A stretch of 64,000 bases of DNA, from NCBI RefSeq assembly GCF_000503215.1, contig NZ_AYTD01000013.1, positions 62,001-126,000 of the forward strand, written 5' to 3'. The number at the start of each line of letters is the position of its first letter. Positions within the stretch are counted from its first letter, which is position 1. Both the position numbers and the translations under genes were made by a program. The notes beneath the pieces were generated by a model. The model did no database searches. It had not been told where the DNA came from and saw only the letters and a list, made by a program, of their open reading frames with translations. Positions 34,843 to 47,424 of the stretch are shown here, one piece after another. This DNA is from Pseudomonas canadensis. Its GTDB lineage: Bacteria > Pseudomonadota > Gammaproteobacteria > Pseudomonadales > Pseudomonadaceae.

Positions 34843-35559
34843 TTATTCACCGAGGTAGGCACTGCGCACCTCGGGGTGTTCAAGCAAAGCCTGGGAGGGG
34901 CCGGTCAAGGTGATGCGCCCGGTGTCCATCACGTAGGCACGGTCGGTGACTTGCAGCGCCAGCCGTGCGTTCTGTTCCACCAGCAACAGGGTCATGCCCT
35001 GGCGACAGACGTCGTCGATCACCTGGAAGATCTTCTCGACCATGATCGGCGCCAGGCCCATGGACGGCTCATCCAGGATCAACAAGCGCGGGCGTGACAA
35101 CAGCGCACGGGCCAGGGCGAGCATCTGTTGCTCGCCACCAGACAACAGGCCGGCGGACTGATGCAGGCGTTCTTCCAGGCGCGGGAAGTGTTCGAACAAC
35201 TGGCGCATTTCGCGCTGCACTTGCTCGTTATCGCGACGCAGAAAGGCGCCAGCCTGCAGGTTTTCCAGCACGCTCATGCGCGCGAAAATCCCGCGGCCTT
35301 CCGGGACCATGGCGATGCCCTGGCGCAGCAGTTTTTCCGGCGCCTGGCCGAGAATCGATCGCCCGGCAAAACGGATCTCACCCTTGGCCGCTGGGAGCAA
35401 ACCAGTCAAGGCCTTGAGGCTGGAGGACTTGCCCGCGCCATTGGCGCCGATCAGCGTGACACGCTCGCCTTCAGCGATATGCAGGTCCAGGGATTTGACG
35501 GCCTCAATGGCGCCGTAGCGCACCTGCAAGCCCTCGACGTTCAACAAGGCTTCAGACAT
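34843..35559 (-). CDS. ABC transporter ATPase, LivF type
   Basis: A 238-aa ATPase: Walker A GANGAGKSS (about residues 37-45), signature LLSGGEQQML, Walker B LLILDEPSMGLAP, and LLLVEQNARLAL in place of the usual switch His, all typical of LivF. It overlaps the LivG-type gene by 8 bp and precedes the binding protein by 63 bp. Confidence 0.92.
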   Translation of the reverse strand: MSEALLNVEGLQVRYGAIEAVKSLDLHIAEGERVTLIGANGAGKSSSLKALTGLLPAAKGEIRFAGRSILGQAPEKLLRQGIAMVPEGRGIFARMSVLENLQAGAFLRRDNEQVQREMRQLFEHFPRLEERLHQSAGLLSGGEQQMLALARALLSRPRLLILDEPSMGLAPIMVEKIFQVIDDVCRQGMTLLLVEQNARLALQVTDRAYVMDTGRITLTGPSQALLEHPEVRSAYLGE

Positions 35560-36325
35560 GCGCGCTGGCTCCCAGATAGGCCTGGATCACCGCCGGATGC
35601 TGACGCACTTCGGCTGGTGGGCCGACGGCGATGACCTGGCCGTAGTCGAGCACGCTGATGCGGTCGCATACGCCCATCACCAGCTTGACGTCGTGTTCGA
35701 TCAGCAACAGCGTGTGGCCGTCATCGCGGATCTTTTCCAGCAGGCCGCGCAGTTGCACTTTCTCGCTGGCGTTCATTCCGGCCGCCGGTTCATCCAGGGC
35801 CAACAGGCGTGGCTCGGTGGCCAAGGCGCGGGCGATTTCCAGGCGGCGTTGATGGCCGTAACTGAGGCTGTCGGCGCGGTAATTGGCAAAGCCGGCCAGG
35901 CCTACATACGCCAACAAACGATGGGCATGGGCGCGGGTTTGCGCCTCTTCTTCCTGCGCGCGGCGGTGGCGGCTCAAGGCCGCCCACAGGCCGTTGCGGG
36001 TGCGCACATGGCGCCCGACCATAACGTTTTCCAGGGCGCTCATCGCATTGAACAGGCGGATGTTCTGGAACGTGCGGGCAATGCCCGCCTCGGCCACCTG
36101 ATGCACGCTGGTGGGCTGGTAGTCGCGGCCATCTAACTGGAAACGCCCGGAATCCGGGGTATACAAGCCGGTCATCACATTAAAGAACGTGGTCTTGCCC
36201 GCGCCGTTCGGGCCGATCAACCCATAAATCTCACCGGGCTGGATGCTCAGGCTCACATCGGTCAGCGCCGCGACGCCGCCGAAGTGCTTGTTGACGTGGT
36301 CTATCTGCAACAGCGGTGCGTTCAT
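35552..36325 (-). CDS. ABC transporter ATPase, LivG type
   Basis: A 257-aa ATPase: Walker A GPNGAGKTT (about residues 37-45), Q-loop ARTFQNIRLFNAMSALENVMVG, signature SYGHQRRLEIARAL and Walker B LLALDEPAAGMN, with the LivG insertion between Q-loop and signature. ATG at 36325 (MNAPLLQIDHV) overlaps the permease stop as ATGA, so 21 upstream codon positions in frame are not used. Heterodimer partner of the LivF-type protein. Confidence 0.92.
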   Translation of the reverse strand: MNAPLLQIDHVNKHFGGVAALTDVSLSIQPGEIYGLIGPNGAGKTTFFNVMTGLYTPDSGRFQLDGRDYQPTSVHQVAEAGIARTFQNIRLFNAMSALENVMVGRHVRTRNGLWAALSRHRRAQEEEAQTRAHAHRLLAYVGLAGFANYRADSLSYGHQRRLEIARALATEPRLLALDEPAAGMNASEKVQLRGLLEKIRDDGHTLLLIEHDVKLVMGVCDRISVLDYGQVIAVGPPAEVRQHPAVIQAYLGASAHV

Positions 36326-37407
36326 CGTGCCACTCCTTTGGGCCACAGCCCGGCCGGTCGATAGAGCATCGCCAGAATCAGCGCCAGGCCGTAAAACAAC
36401 TGGCGGATGATTTCCGGGTCCACCAGCACCTGGCCGAACAGCGCCTGCTGCAGCGGGCCCATGCTGGCGCGCAAGGCTTCGGGCAAGGCCGCCAACAGCA
36501 CGCAGCCGAGGATCACACCAGGGATATGGCCCATGCCACCCAGCACCACCATGGCCAACACGGCGATGGACTCGTTGAGGGTGAAGGACTCCGGCGAAAC
36601 AAAGCCCTGGAACGAAGCGAACAGCGCCCCGCTCACCCCGCCGAACGCGGCACCAATGGCAAACGCCAACAGCTTGAGACGCACGGTGTTCACGCCCATG
36701 GCCTGCGCCGCTTCTTCGTCTTCACGGATCGCCACCCAGGCGCGGCCGATGCGCGAGCGCTCCAGGCGGATGCAGGCAAACAGGATCAGCACCACCAGCG
36801 CGGTGAACAGGTAGTAGTAGAGATAGACCGACGGCAGGCGCAGACCGAATAGTTCCTGGGTGCGACCGAGGTTCACGCCCAGGAGGCTGACCGGATCGAC
36901 CTGGGCAATGCCTTTGGGCCCGTTGGTGATATTTACCGGGCGATCGAGGTTGCGCAGCAGGATGCGGATGATTTCGCCAAAGCCCAGGGTGACGATGGCC
37001 AGGTAATCGCCGCGCAGGCGCAGGGTCGGTGCACCCAGCACTACGCCGCAACCGGCAGCAAGCAGCGCGCCCAACGGCAGGATCAGCCAGATCGAGGTGT
37101 GCATCCCTGCCGGCAACAGCGCGGCCAATGCCGGGAACTGTTGCAGCAGATGGGGTGACGAGAGCAACGCTGCCAGATAGGCACCCACCGCGTAAAACGC
37201 GATGAAGCCCATGTCCAGCAGCCCGGCGTAACCGACCACGATATTCAGGCCAAGGGCGAGCATGATGTACAGCAGGGCAAAGTCCAGGGTGCGCACCCAG
37301 GTGTTGCCGCCGGCATGCCCGACGATCCAAGGCGCCAATACCAGGGCCACGGCGAACAGCAGCAGGCCGAGACTCGCACGCTTGTTGGGAGACAGAGACT
37401 TGATCAT
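36322..37407 (-). CDS. ABC transporter permease, LivM type
   Basis: A 361-aa membrane protein with about ten helices; LNIVVGYAGLLDMGFIAFYAVGAYLAALL (about residues 54-82) and the LRGDYLAIVTLGFGEIIRILLRNLD segment are LivM signatures. The coupling region is GRAWVAIREDEEAAQAMGVNTVRLKL. Overlaps both neighbours by the 4-bp ATGA arrangement. It forms the channel with the LivH-type protein. Confidence 0.92.
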   Translation of the reverse strand: MIKSLSPNKRASLGLLLFAVALVLAPWIVGHAGGNTWVRTLDFALLYIMLALGLNIVVGYAGLLDMGFIAFYAVGAYLAALLSSPHLLQQFPALAALLPAGMHTSIWLILPLGALLAAGCGVVLGAPTLRLRGDYLAIVTLGFGEIIRILLRNLDRPVNITNGPKGIAQVDPVSLLGVNLGRTQELFGLRLPSVYLYYYLFTALVVLILFACIRLERSRIGRAWVAIREDEEAAQAMGVNTVRLKLLAFAIGAAFGGVSGALFASFQGFVSPESFTLNESIAVLAMVVLGGMGHIPGVILGCVLLAALPEALRASMGPLQQALFGQVLVDPEIIRQLFYGLALILAMLYRPAGLWPKGVAR

Positions 37408-38351
37408 GCGCGGGTCGCCAAACGTTCGCCCAACAACCCCGAAGGACGGAACACCAGCACCGCGATTAACACGATAAAGGCGAACACATCCTGGTAATTA
37501 CTGCCGAACACGCCATTCGTGGCCGCGCCCAGGTAACCCGTGCCTAGGGCTTCGATCAGCCCCAGCAGCAGGCCACCAAGCATGGCGCCCTTGAGGTTGC
37601 CGATGCCGCCCAGCACCGCTGCGGTGAAGGCTTTGATGCCGGGCAGGAAGCCCATGTAGAAATGCGCGCTGCCGTAGTTGCTGGCCATCATGATCCCGGC
37701 GAGTGCTGCCAGGGCGCCGCCGATGGCAAAGGTGATGACGATAATCCGATTGGGGCTGATGCCCATCAAACTGGCGACCTGGGGATTCTCCGCCACCGCA
37801 CGCATGGCCCGGCCGAAGCGCGTGCGCTCCACCAGCACCAGCAGCGCGACCATCACCGAGAGCGCGATAGCGATAGTAGTCAGCGCCGTGACGTTGGTAA
37901 TCGCTGGGTGCGCCGAGGCACCGGCCAACACTTCAATCGGCGCCAGCGACAGCAGTTGCGGGAACATCTGCGGGTTGCGGGTCCACACCAGCATGGCGAT
38001 GGTTTGCAGCAGCAGCGACACGCCAATCCCGCTGATCAGGGGCGCCAGGCGCGGGGCATGACGCAGGCGACGATAGGCGACGCGTTCGATCACCACCGCG
38101 AGTACCGCGCAAACCGCCATGGCAACCAAGGTTGCACAGAGCAGCACCAGCACCGGCGGCAGCGCAGGCCAAGCGGCCTGCACCAGGCGGATCACCGACA
38201 ACCCCACCAACGCGCCGATCATCAGCACATCGCCGTGGGCAAAGTTGATGATGCGCAAAATGCCATAGACCATGGTGTAACCCAGGGCCACCAGCGCGTA
38301 GAGACTGCCCGTCATCAGACCGTTGAGCAGTTGTTGGATAAACCCATCCAT
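37404..38351 (-). CDS. ABC transporter permease, LivH type
   Basis: A 315-aa membrane protein: FIQQLLNGLMTGSLYALVALGYTMVYGILRIINFAHGDVLM at the N-terminus and GRAMRAVAENPQVASLMGIS in the coupling region identify LivH. ATG at 38351 (MDGFIQQL) is the family start; 15 further in-frame codons upstream are rejected. First gene of the operon, with a 172-bp AT-rich regulatory gap to the divergent LysR gene. Confidence 0.9.
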   Translation of the reverse strand: MDGFIQQLLNGLMTGSLYALVALGYTMVYGILRIINFAHGDVLMIGALVGLSVIRLVQAAWPALPPVLVLLCATLVAMAVCAVLAVVIERVAYRRLRHAPRLAPLISGIGVSLLLQTIAMLVWTRNPQMFPQLLSLAPIEVLAGASAHPAITNVTALTTIAIALSVMVALLVLVERTRFGRAMRAVAENPQVASLMGISPNRIIVITFAIGGALAALAGIMMASNYGSAHFYMGFLPGIKAFTAAVLGGIGNLKGAMLGGLLLGLIEALGTGYLGAATNGVFGSNYQDVFAFIVLIAVLVFRPSGLLGERLATRA

Positions 38352-38460
38352 CAGGACCAGAAACCTCAGTGCGTGCAAGGGCGGCACACTAAGCATCTAT
38401 TCTGTTTTTATCAAATATCAGAAAGTCATATGCATATATCAAACGAATAACAGGCTATTT

Positions 38461-38478
38461 ATGCCAGATATACGGCAT
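38461..38478. promoter_or_regulatory. Dyad, candidate LysR operator
   Basis: ATGCC-AGATATAC-GGCAT, 5-bp arms with 8-bp spacer, fits the LysR T-N11-A pattern. It lies between the divergent LysR gene and the ABC operon. A second palindrome ATATGCATAT occurs about 30 bp away toward the operon. Confidence 0.4.
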
Positions 38479-38523
38479 TTATGGCTCTTTATTCAGGTTA
38501 AAAGTTAGTATTTAATTCAATAC

Positions 38524-39420
38524 ATGAATAAATCAGAACAGTTAGCCAACGACCCTCCCCTGCGTGCCGTGCGCACGTTCGAAGCTTTCGCGCGCCATGG
38601 CGGAGTGAATGCCGCCGCGCGCGAGCTGGACGTGTCCGCCTCGGCCATCAGCCATCAATTGCACTTGCTGGAAGATTTCCTGCAACAGCCGCTGACCTTG
38701 CGCCAGGGCCGTAACCTGGTGCTTACCGATGAAGGCCGTGAGTATTACCGCGCGATTCGTTCGGCCTTCGCCGTACTGCGCAGCGCCACCGAGCACGTGC
38801 GCGAAAAAAGCGCCACGCGCCAGGTGACCATCAGCCTGATCCCGCTGTTTGGCATCAACCTATTCATCCCGCGCCTGGCGGATTTTCTGAAGGACCACCC
38901 GGCGCTGGACATCAACGTGACCTACGCCAACCACCGCAGTTACCCCAGCGATGCAGCCGACCTGTCGATCCGCTTCGGCACCGGGCATTGGCCGGGTTAT
39001 TACAGTGAGCCGCTGATCTCCGGCGCGGTGACGCCTTATTGCAGCCGCGATTTCCTGGCGCAGCACGGCCCTATCGACTCACCCGAGGCGCTGAGCCAAC
39101 TGCCACTGCTGCACGACGAAGAGCGTGGCACTTGGGGCCAGTGGTTCGAAGCGGCCGACGTCGACACCACGGCACTGAATGGGTTGTTGCTGGAAGACGG
39201 CCAACTGGCGCTCACCGCCACCCTCACCGGCCTCGGCTGCGCCTTGCTGCGCGAGCCGCTGGTGGCACCACTGGTGGCCAGTGGCGAGCTGGTGAAGTTG
39301 TTTGAACTGGAGGTCAATGATGGCCGCCAGTACTACCTGTGCCGGCGGGCCAACAGTGAATTGTCGAGCGAGGGAAATGACTTGTATGACTGGATCAAGC
39401 GCAGTCTGATCGCCGTTTAA
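38524..39420 (+). CDS. LysR-family regulator, GcvA-like
   Basis: A 298-aa regulator: helix-turn-helix LRAVRTFEAFARHGGVNAAARELDVSASAISHQLHLLE (about residues 13-50) and a LysR substrate domain with DLSIRFGTGHWPGYYSEPL, a GcvA-group signature. It is divergent from the ABC/ATC-hydrolase operon across 172 bp that holds two dyads, so it probably controls that operon and itself. A REP pair lies just after its stop. Confidence 0.9.
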   Translation: MNKSEQLANDPPLRAVRTFEAFARHGGVNAAARELDVSASAISHQLHLLEDFLQQPLTLRQGRNLVLTDEGREYYRAIRSAFAVLRSATEHVREKSATRQVTISLIPLFGINLFIPRLADFLKDHPALDINVTYANHRSYPSDAADLSIRFGTGHWPGYYSEPLISGAVTPYCSRDFLAQHGPIDSPEALSQLPLLHDEERGTWGQWFEAADVDTTALNGLLLEDGQLALTATLTGLGCALLREPLVAPLVASGELVKLFELEVNDGRQYYLCRRANSELSSEGNDLYDWIKRSLIAV

Positions 39421-39430
39421 CCCAACCTAC

Positions 39431-39530
39431 TGTAGGAGCGAGCTTGCTCGCGAAGAACCCAAGAGCGCCGCGTCAAACCCGATGCGCTGCGTTATCGTTA
39501 ACGACCTTCGCGAGCAAGCTCGCTCCTACA
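39431..39530. repeat. REP palindrome pair
   Basis: TGTAGGAGCGAGCTTGCTCG and its reverse complement, about 50 bp apart, in the gap between the convergent LysR and binding-protein genes. Confidence 0.88.
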
Positions 39531-39540
39531 GAAAGCGATT

Positions 39541-40542
39541 TCAGCTGCCATTGCCGCCATGGGCTTCTTCAAAGAAGTAGTCCTTCCAACTGGCGGCCTT
39601 GTTTTTCAGCACGCCGAGTTCCTGCAATTTTTCGGCGTAGATGTAGGTACGCTGCGGCACGATGGTGAAATCGATTTCCGGGTCCTGGACAATCTTCTCT
39701 ACCAGGTCCAACGGCAATTTCGACTGTTCTACGCGAATATAGGCCTTGGCCGCAGCCGGTTTGTCGGCCTTGATGATCTTTTCGGCCTCGGCCAGCGCGT
39801 CATAGAACGCCTTATAGGTCTTGGGGTTTTCGTCGTGGAATTTCTGCGTGGTGTAGAGCACGTTGAACGTCGCCTGACCACCCAGGATGTCATAGGAACT
39901 GAGCACCTTGTGCACGTTGGGATTCAACAGTTCCTGGTACTGGAACGGCGGACTGGAAAAATGCGCATTGATCTCCGAACCACCGGCAATCAGCGCGGCA
40001 GTCGCATCAGGGTGGGCCAGGCTGATGGAGATGTCGTCGAACTTCTTGTAGTTGGCGTCGCCGAACTGCTTGGCGGTTTCGATCTGCAGGGTGCGCGACT
40101 GGAAGCCCACGCCAGCGGCGGGCACGGCGATGCGGTCTTTCTCGGTGAAGTCCTTGAGGGTTTTCACGTTGGGGTTGTTGGTCAACAGGTAGTTGGGCAT
40201 CGAGCCGAGGGAGGCGATGGCCTTGACGTTCTGCTTGCCCTGCGTGCGGTCCCACAGGGTGAGCATCGGCGGCACCCCGGCCGAGACCACATCCAAGGCA
40301 CCGGCCAACAGCGACTCATTCATCGCGGTGGCACCGGAAATGCTGTTCCACTCCACCTTGATGTCCAGGCCCTGTTCCTTGCCGTGCTTTTCGATCAGGT
40401 TCTGGTCACGCACCACATCGAGGATCAGGTAGCCGATGCCGAATTGCTGGGCGATGCTGATCTTGCCTTCGGCGTGGGCGCCGATACTGATCAAGGCTGT
40501 CGCAGCAGCCAGCAGGGTCAGGGAAGAACGCTTGAAAGTCAT
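39541..40542 (-). CDS. Orphan NMT1/SsuA-type ABC substrate-binding protein
   Basis: A 333-aa periplasmic binding protein. Signal peptide about residues 1-24 (AAATALISIGAHA), then GKISIAQQFGIGYLILDVVRDQNLIEKH, WNSISGATAMNESLLAGALDVVSAGVPPML and DRIAVPAAGVGFQSRTLQIETAKQFG, as in nitrate/taurine/sulfonate-type binding proteins. No permease or ATPase is next to it. It is monocistronic between the LysR regulator and a small gene of unknown function. Ligand unknown. Confidence 0.88.
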   Translation of the reverse strand: MTFKRSSLTLLAAATALISIGAHAEGKISIAQQFGIGYLILDVVRDQNLIEKHGKEQGLDIKVEWNSISGATAMNESLLAGALDVVSAGVPPMLTLWDRTQGKQNVKAIASLGSMPNYLLTNNPNVKTLKDFTEKDRIAVPAAGVGFQSRTLQIETAKQFGDANYKKFDDISISLAHPDATAALIAGGSEINAHFSSPPFQYQELLNPNVHKVLSSYDILGGQATFNVLYTTQKFHDENPKTYKAFYDALAEAEKIIKADKPAAAKAYIRVEQSKLPLDLVEKIVQDPEIDFTIVPQRTYIYAEKLQELGVLKNKAASWKDYFFEEAHGGNGS

Positions 40543-40706
40543 AGGAGTCTGCCGCGTTTTTAATAAGGTGATGGAGCCTAGCGGCGATTTTTAAGACTGG
40601 AAAAGAATATCGGGATCTATTGTTATGCAAATAACCCACAAACAGGCGCTCGGCTGGTATTGTGCCGCGCTTTGAAAACCTGCCGCACACTGCGAGGAAA
40701 TGGACG

Positions 40707-41135
40707 TTGAACACTGACGAAAAAATGACCGGGGACCTGTTCGAGGTGGATAAGCGCCTGTCACTCAAACCCGTGGTGGACTTCAACGCCTACCTGCGCA
40801 GCGCCTTCGGCGACGGCCCGTGCAGCTGCATCCGCTGCACCGCCAGCCAAGGTGATGAAACCGGCTACGAGTTCCAGCACACCTTCACCTTCGACGGCAA
40901 ACCCACCCACCGCCGCTTCGCCACCACGGCGGGCAGCGATGTGTTGCAAGCGTTGAAGAAAGCCTGGTTGTCGTACACCAAGGCGGAGTTGCCATTGAGC
41001 GGTGTACTGGCGCTGGACACGGTGAAGGAGTTTGTCGAGCCGCAACTGCACAAACGCCTGGCACCGCTGTTTTTGGCCAGTGGGTTGGTCAAGGACGTAG
41101 AGGGCGTGTTGCAGGTTCAGCCGCAGGCGGCGTGA
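40707..41135 (+). CDS. Conserved-looking protein of unknown function
   Basis: A 142-aa cytoplasmic protein, not recognised. It has a Cys cluster (GPCSCIRCTASQ, about residues 33-44) that could bind a metal, followed by mixed beta and helical sequence, with no membrane segment. AGGA lies 8 bases before a TTG at 40707; an ATG at 40725 has no ribosome site, so the TTG start is preferred. Divergent from the orphan binding-protein gene. Confidence 0.65.
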   Translation: MNTDEKMTGDLFEVDKRLSLKPVVDFNAYLRSAFGDGPCSCIRCTASQGDETGYEFQHTFTFDGKPTHRRFATTAGSDVLQALKKAWLSYTKAELPLSGVLALDTVKEFVEPQLHKRLAPLFLASGLVKDVEGVLQVQPQAA

Positions 41136-41214
41136 TCTTAAAATCACCGCAAGCCAGCTCCCACATTTGATTTGTATTGTTTTGAAATTTGCATGCTTTC
41201 CGTGATGGAAAAAC

Positions 41215-41238
41215 AAAACGGCACGTGAGTGCCGTTTT
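41215..41238 (-). terminator. Rho-independent terminator of the Glp-type ABC operon
   Basis: AAAACGGCAC-GTGA-GTGCCGTTTT; on the minus strand the stem is followed by GTTTTT. It lies 17 bp after the stop of the binding-protein gene. Confidence 0.9.
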
Positions 41239-41254
41239 GCTCCACTCAACGCGT

Positions 41255-42997
<1,743 letters not shown>

Positions 42998-43029
42998 AGA
43001 GACCTCCAGGTTGTTTATTCACAAGGGCA

Positions 43030-43302
43030 TCAGCCCCAACGCATCACACTCAACAGCCATACCAGGGAGAGCGCGGACGCCACCCAGATGCTCCAGTCGG
43101 TAGCGCCAATGACCAGTAAATGCAGGTAGGCACTGCCGAGAAGACCGATAAACAAACGATCACCACGGGTGGTGCTGATCGGTAACAAACCGCGCCGAGG
43201 AATGCTCGGCGAACGCAATTCCCAGGTGGTCATGCCCGCGAGGATCAGGGCTATGGCACCAAAGAACAGCGCGGTGGGGGTGGTCCAGGCCATCCATTCC
43301 AT
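43030..43302 (-). CDS. GlpU-type small membrane protein (DUF2160)
   Basis: A 90-aa protein with about three membrane helices (TPTALFFGAIALILAGMTTWE, LFIGLLGSAYLHLLVIG, WIVASALSLVWLLS region) and the conserved SIPRRGLLPISTTRGDRLFIGLLG loop of the DUF2160 family. It is found only with GlpV-type transporters, where its role is unknown. GAGGAG lies 6 bases before ATG 43302; the adjacent ATG at 43305 is also possible. Sits between the GlpQ- and GlpV-type genes. Confidence 0.85.
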   Translation of the reverse strand: MEWMAWTTPTALFFGAIALILAGMTTWELRSPSIPRRGLLPISTTRGDRLFIGLLGSAYLHLLVIGATDWSIWVASALSLVWLLSVMRWG

Positions 43303-43312
43303 CATCGACTCC

Positions 43313-44113
<801 letters not shown>

Positions 44114-44123
44114 GTTGGCGGCC

Positions 44124-46083
<1,960 letters not shown>

Positions 46084-46084
<1 letters not shown>

Positions 46085-47178
46085 CAGGCAACCCTCGCGA
46101 CACGGCGCCCGGGGGCCTGGACCAAACGGCCCTGACCATCGAACACAAACAGTTTATGGGTGGGGATGTACACACGGATCGGCGCGTCGACGTCGTACTC
46201 GTGCACGCCCGGCAGGTGCAGTACCAGCAGGAAATGCTCGCTGCGTACGTGCAGGAAGGTTTCCGAACCGCTGATCTCCGCGACTTCCACGGTGACCGCC
46301 AGCTCCAGGTCGTCATCGTTGCTCGGCACCAGGCTGATATGGCTGGGGCGTACGCCGAAACGGAACTCGCCTTCGCCGATGGGACGCAGGTCGACGTTGA
46401 GCGGGAAGTGCACGAAATTGGCGAAGCTCACTTCGTTGCCACTGATGCGACCTGGCATCAGGTTGATCGGCGGCTCGGAAAACAGCTCGGCGGCCAGCAC
46501 CGTCTGCGGCTGGTGATACACCTCGGCGGCCTTGCCGCTCTGGATCACCCGGCCTTCATGCAGGATGGTGGTGGTGCCGCCGAGGGCAAGGGCTTCATTG
46601 GGCTCGGTGGTGGCATAGATGGCAATGGTATGGCGCGCGGCGAACAGCTCGCGCATTTCCTGACGCAGCTCTTCGCGCAGTTTGTAGTCCAGGTTTACCA
46701 GCGGCTCGTCGAACAGGATCAGCTCGGCGTCCTTGACCAGCGCGCGGGCCATGGCCGTGCGTTGCTGCTGGCCGCCGGAGAGTTCCAACGGGTGGCGCTG
46801 GAGGAATTTTTCGATACGCAGCATTTTCGCAGTTTCTAGCACCTTGCCCTGGATCACCTCGTTGGACACACCGGCCTGGCGCAACGGCGAGGCAATGTTC
46901 TCGAACACGGTCATGGTCGGGTAGTTGATGAACTGCTGGTACACCATCGACACGTTGCGCAGGCGCACCGGTTTTTGCGTGACATCCACGCCGTTCATCA
47001 GGATGCGGCCGCTGTTTGGCTTGTCCAGGCCGGCCATCAGGCGCATCAGGCTGGTCTTGCCGGACAAGGTGCGGCCGAGCAGGACGTTGAAGGAACCGGC
47101 TTCGAATCGCAGGGTGGCGTCGTCGATCCAGGTTTGGCCTTCGACAACGCGGGAGACATTTTCCAGGGTCAATGACAT
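46084..47178 (-). CDS. GlpS-type ABC ATPase
   Basis: A 364-aa ATPase with an unusual Walker A GRTLSGKT (about residues 35-42), an intact LSGGQQQRTAMARAL signature, Walker B LILFDEPLVNLD and, where the switch His usually lies, AIYATTEPNEAL with Thr instead. Complementary degeneracy to the GlpT-type partner. A C-terminal TOBE-like domain follows (about 240-360). First gene of the six-gene operon; a sigma-54 promoter lies 45 bp upstream. Confidence 0.9.
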
Positions 47179-47222
47179 GACACGACCTTTTTATTATTGG
47201 AATGAATCTGGCGAGGTGTCAG

Positions 47223-47238
47223 AGCGAGTTTCGTGCCA
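47223..47238 (-). promoter_or_regulatory. Sigma-54 promoter of the Glp-type ABC operon
   Basis: On the minus strand: TGGCACG-AAAC-TCGCT, against consensus TGGCACG-N4-TTGCW; only one T differs, and the invariant GG and GC are 10 bp apart. The predicted start is near 47212, about 34 bp before the GlpS-type ATG. The adjacent activator gene encodes a sigma-54-dependent protein. Confidence 0.8.
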
Positions 47239-47281
47239 AAACGGCAAGTGCTTGATGTGCAAGGAAATGGGCTAAACGGGG

Positions 47282-47361
47282 TGTTCAGGTGTGAACAGAA
47301 ATGAACATCACAGGCTGAACAACTGAACACTCAGGCCCTTGACAATGAACAGCACTGAACA
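47282..47361. promoter_or_regulatory. Array of TGAACA hexamers, candidate upstream activator sites
   Basis: TGTTCA-GGTG-TGAACA at 47282-47297 is a palindrome, followed by TGAACA at 47302, 47316, 47324, 47346 and 47356. Seven hexamers in 80 bp lie 45-125 bp upstream of the sigma-54 promoter and just before the activator gene, the expected place for enhancer sites and autoregulation. Confidence 0.6.
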
Positions 47362-47424
47362 ACACTAGTTAGGCCCCCGCGCCTGCGGGCCCCCATAAAA
47401 ACAATAAAAAGCAGAAGGTCGCCC

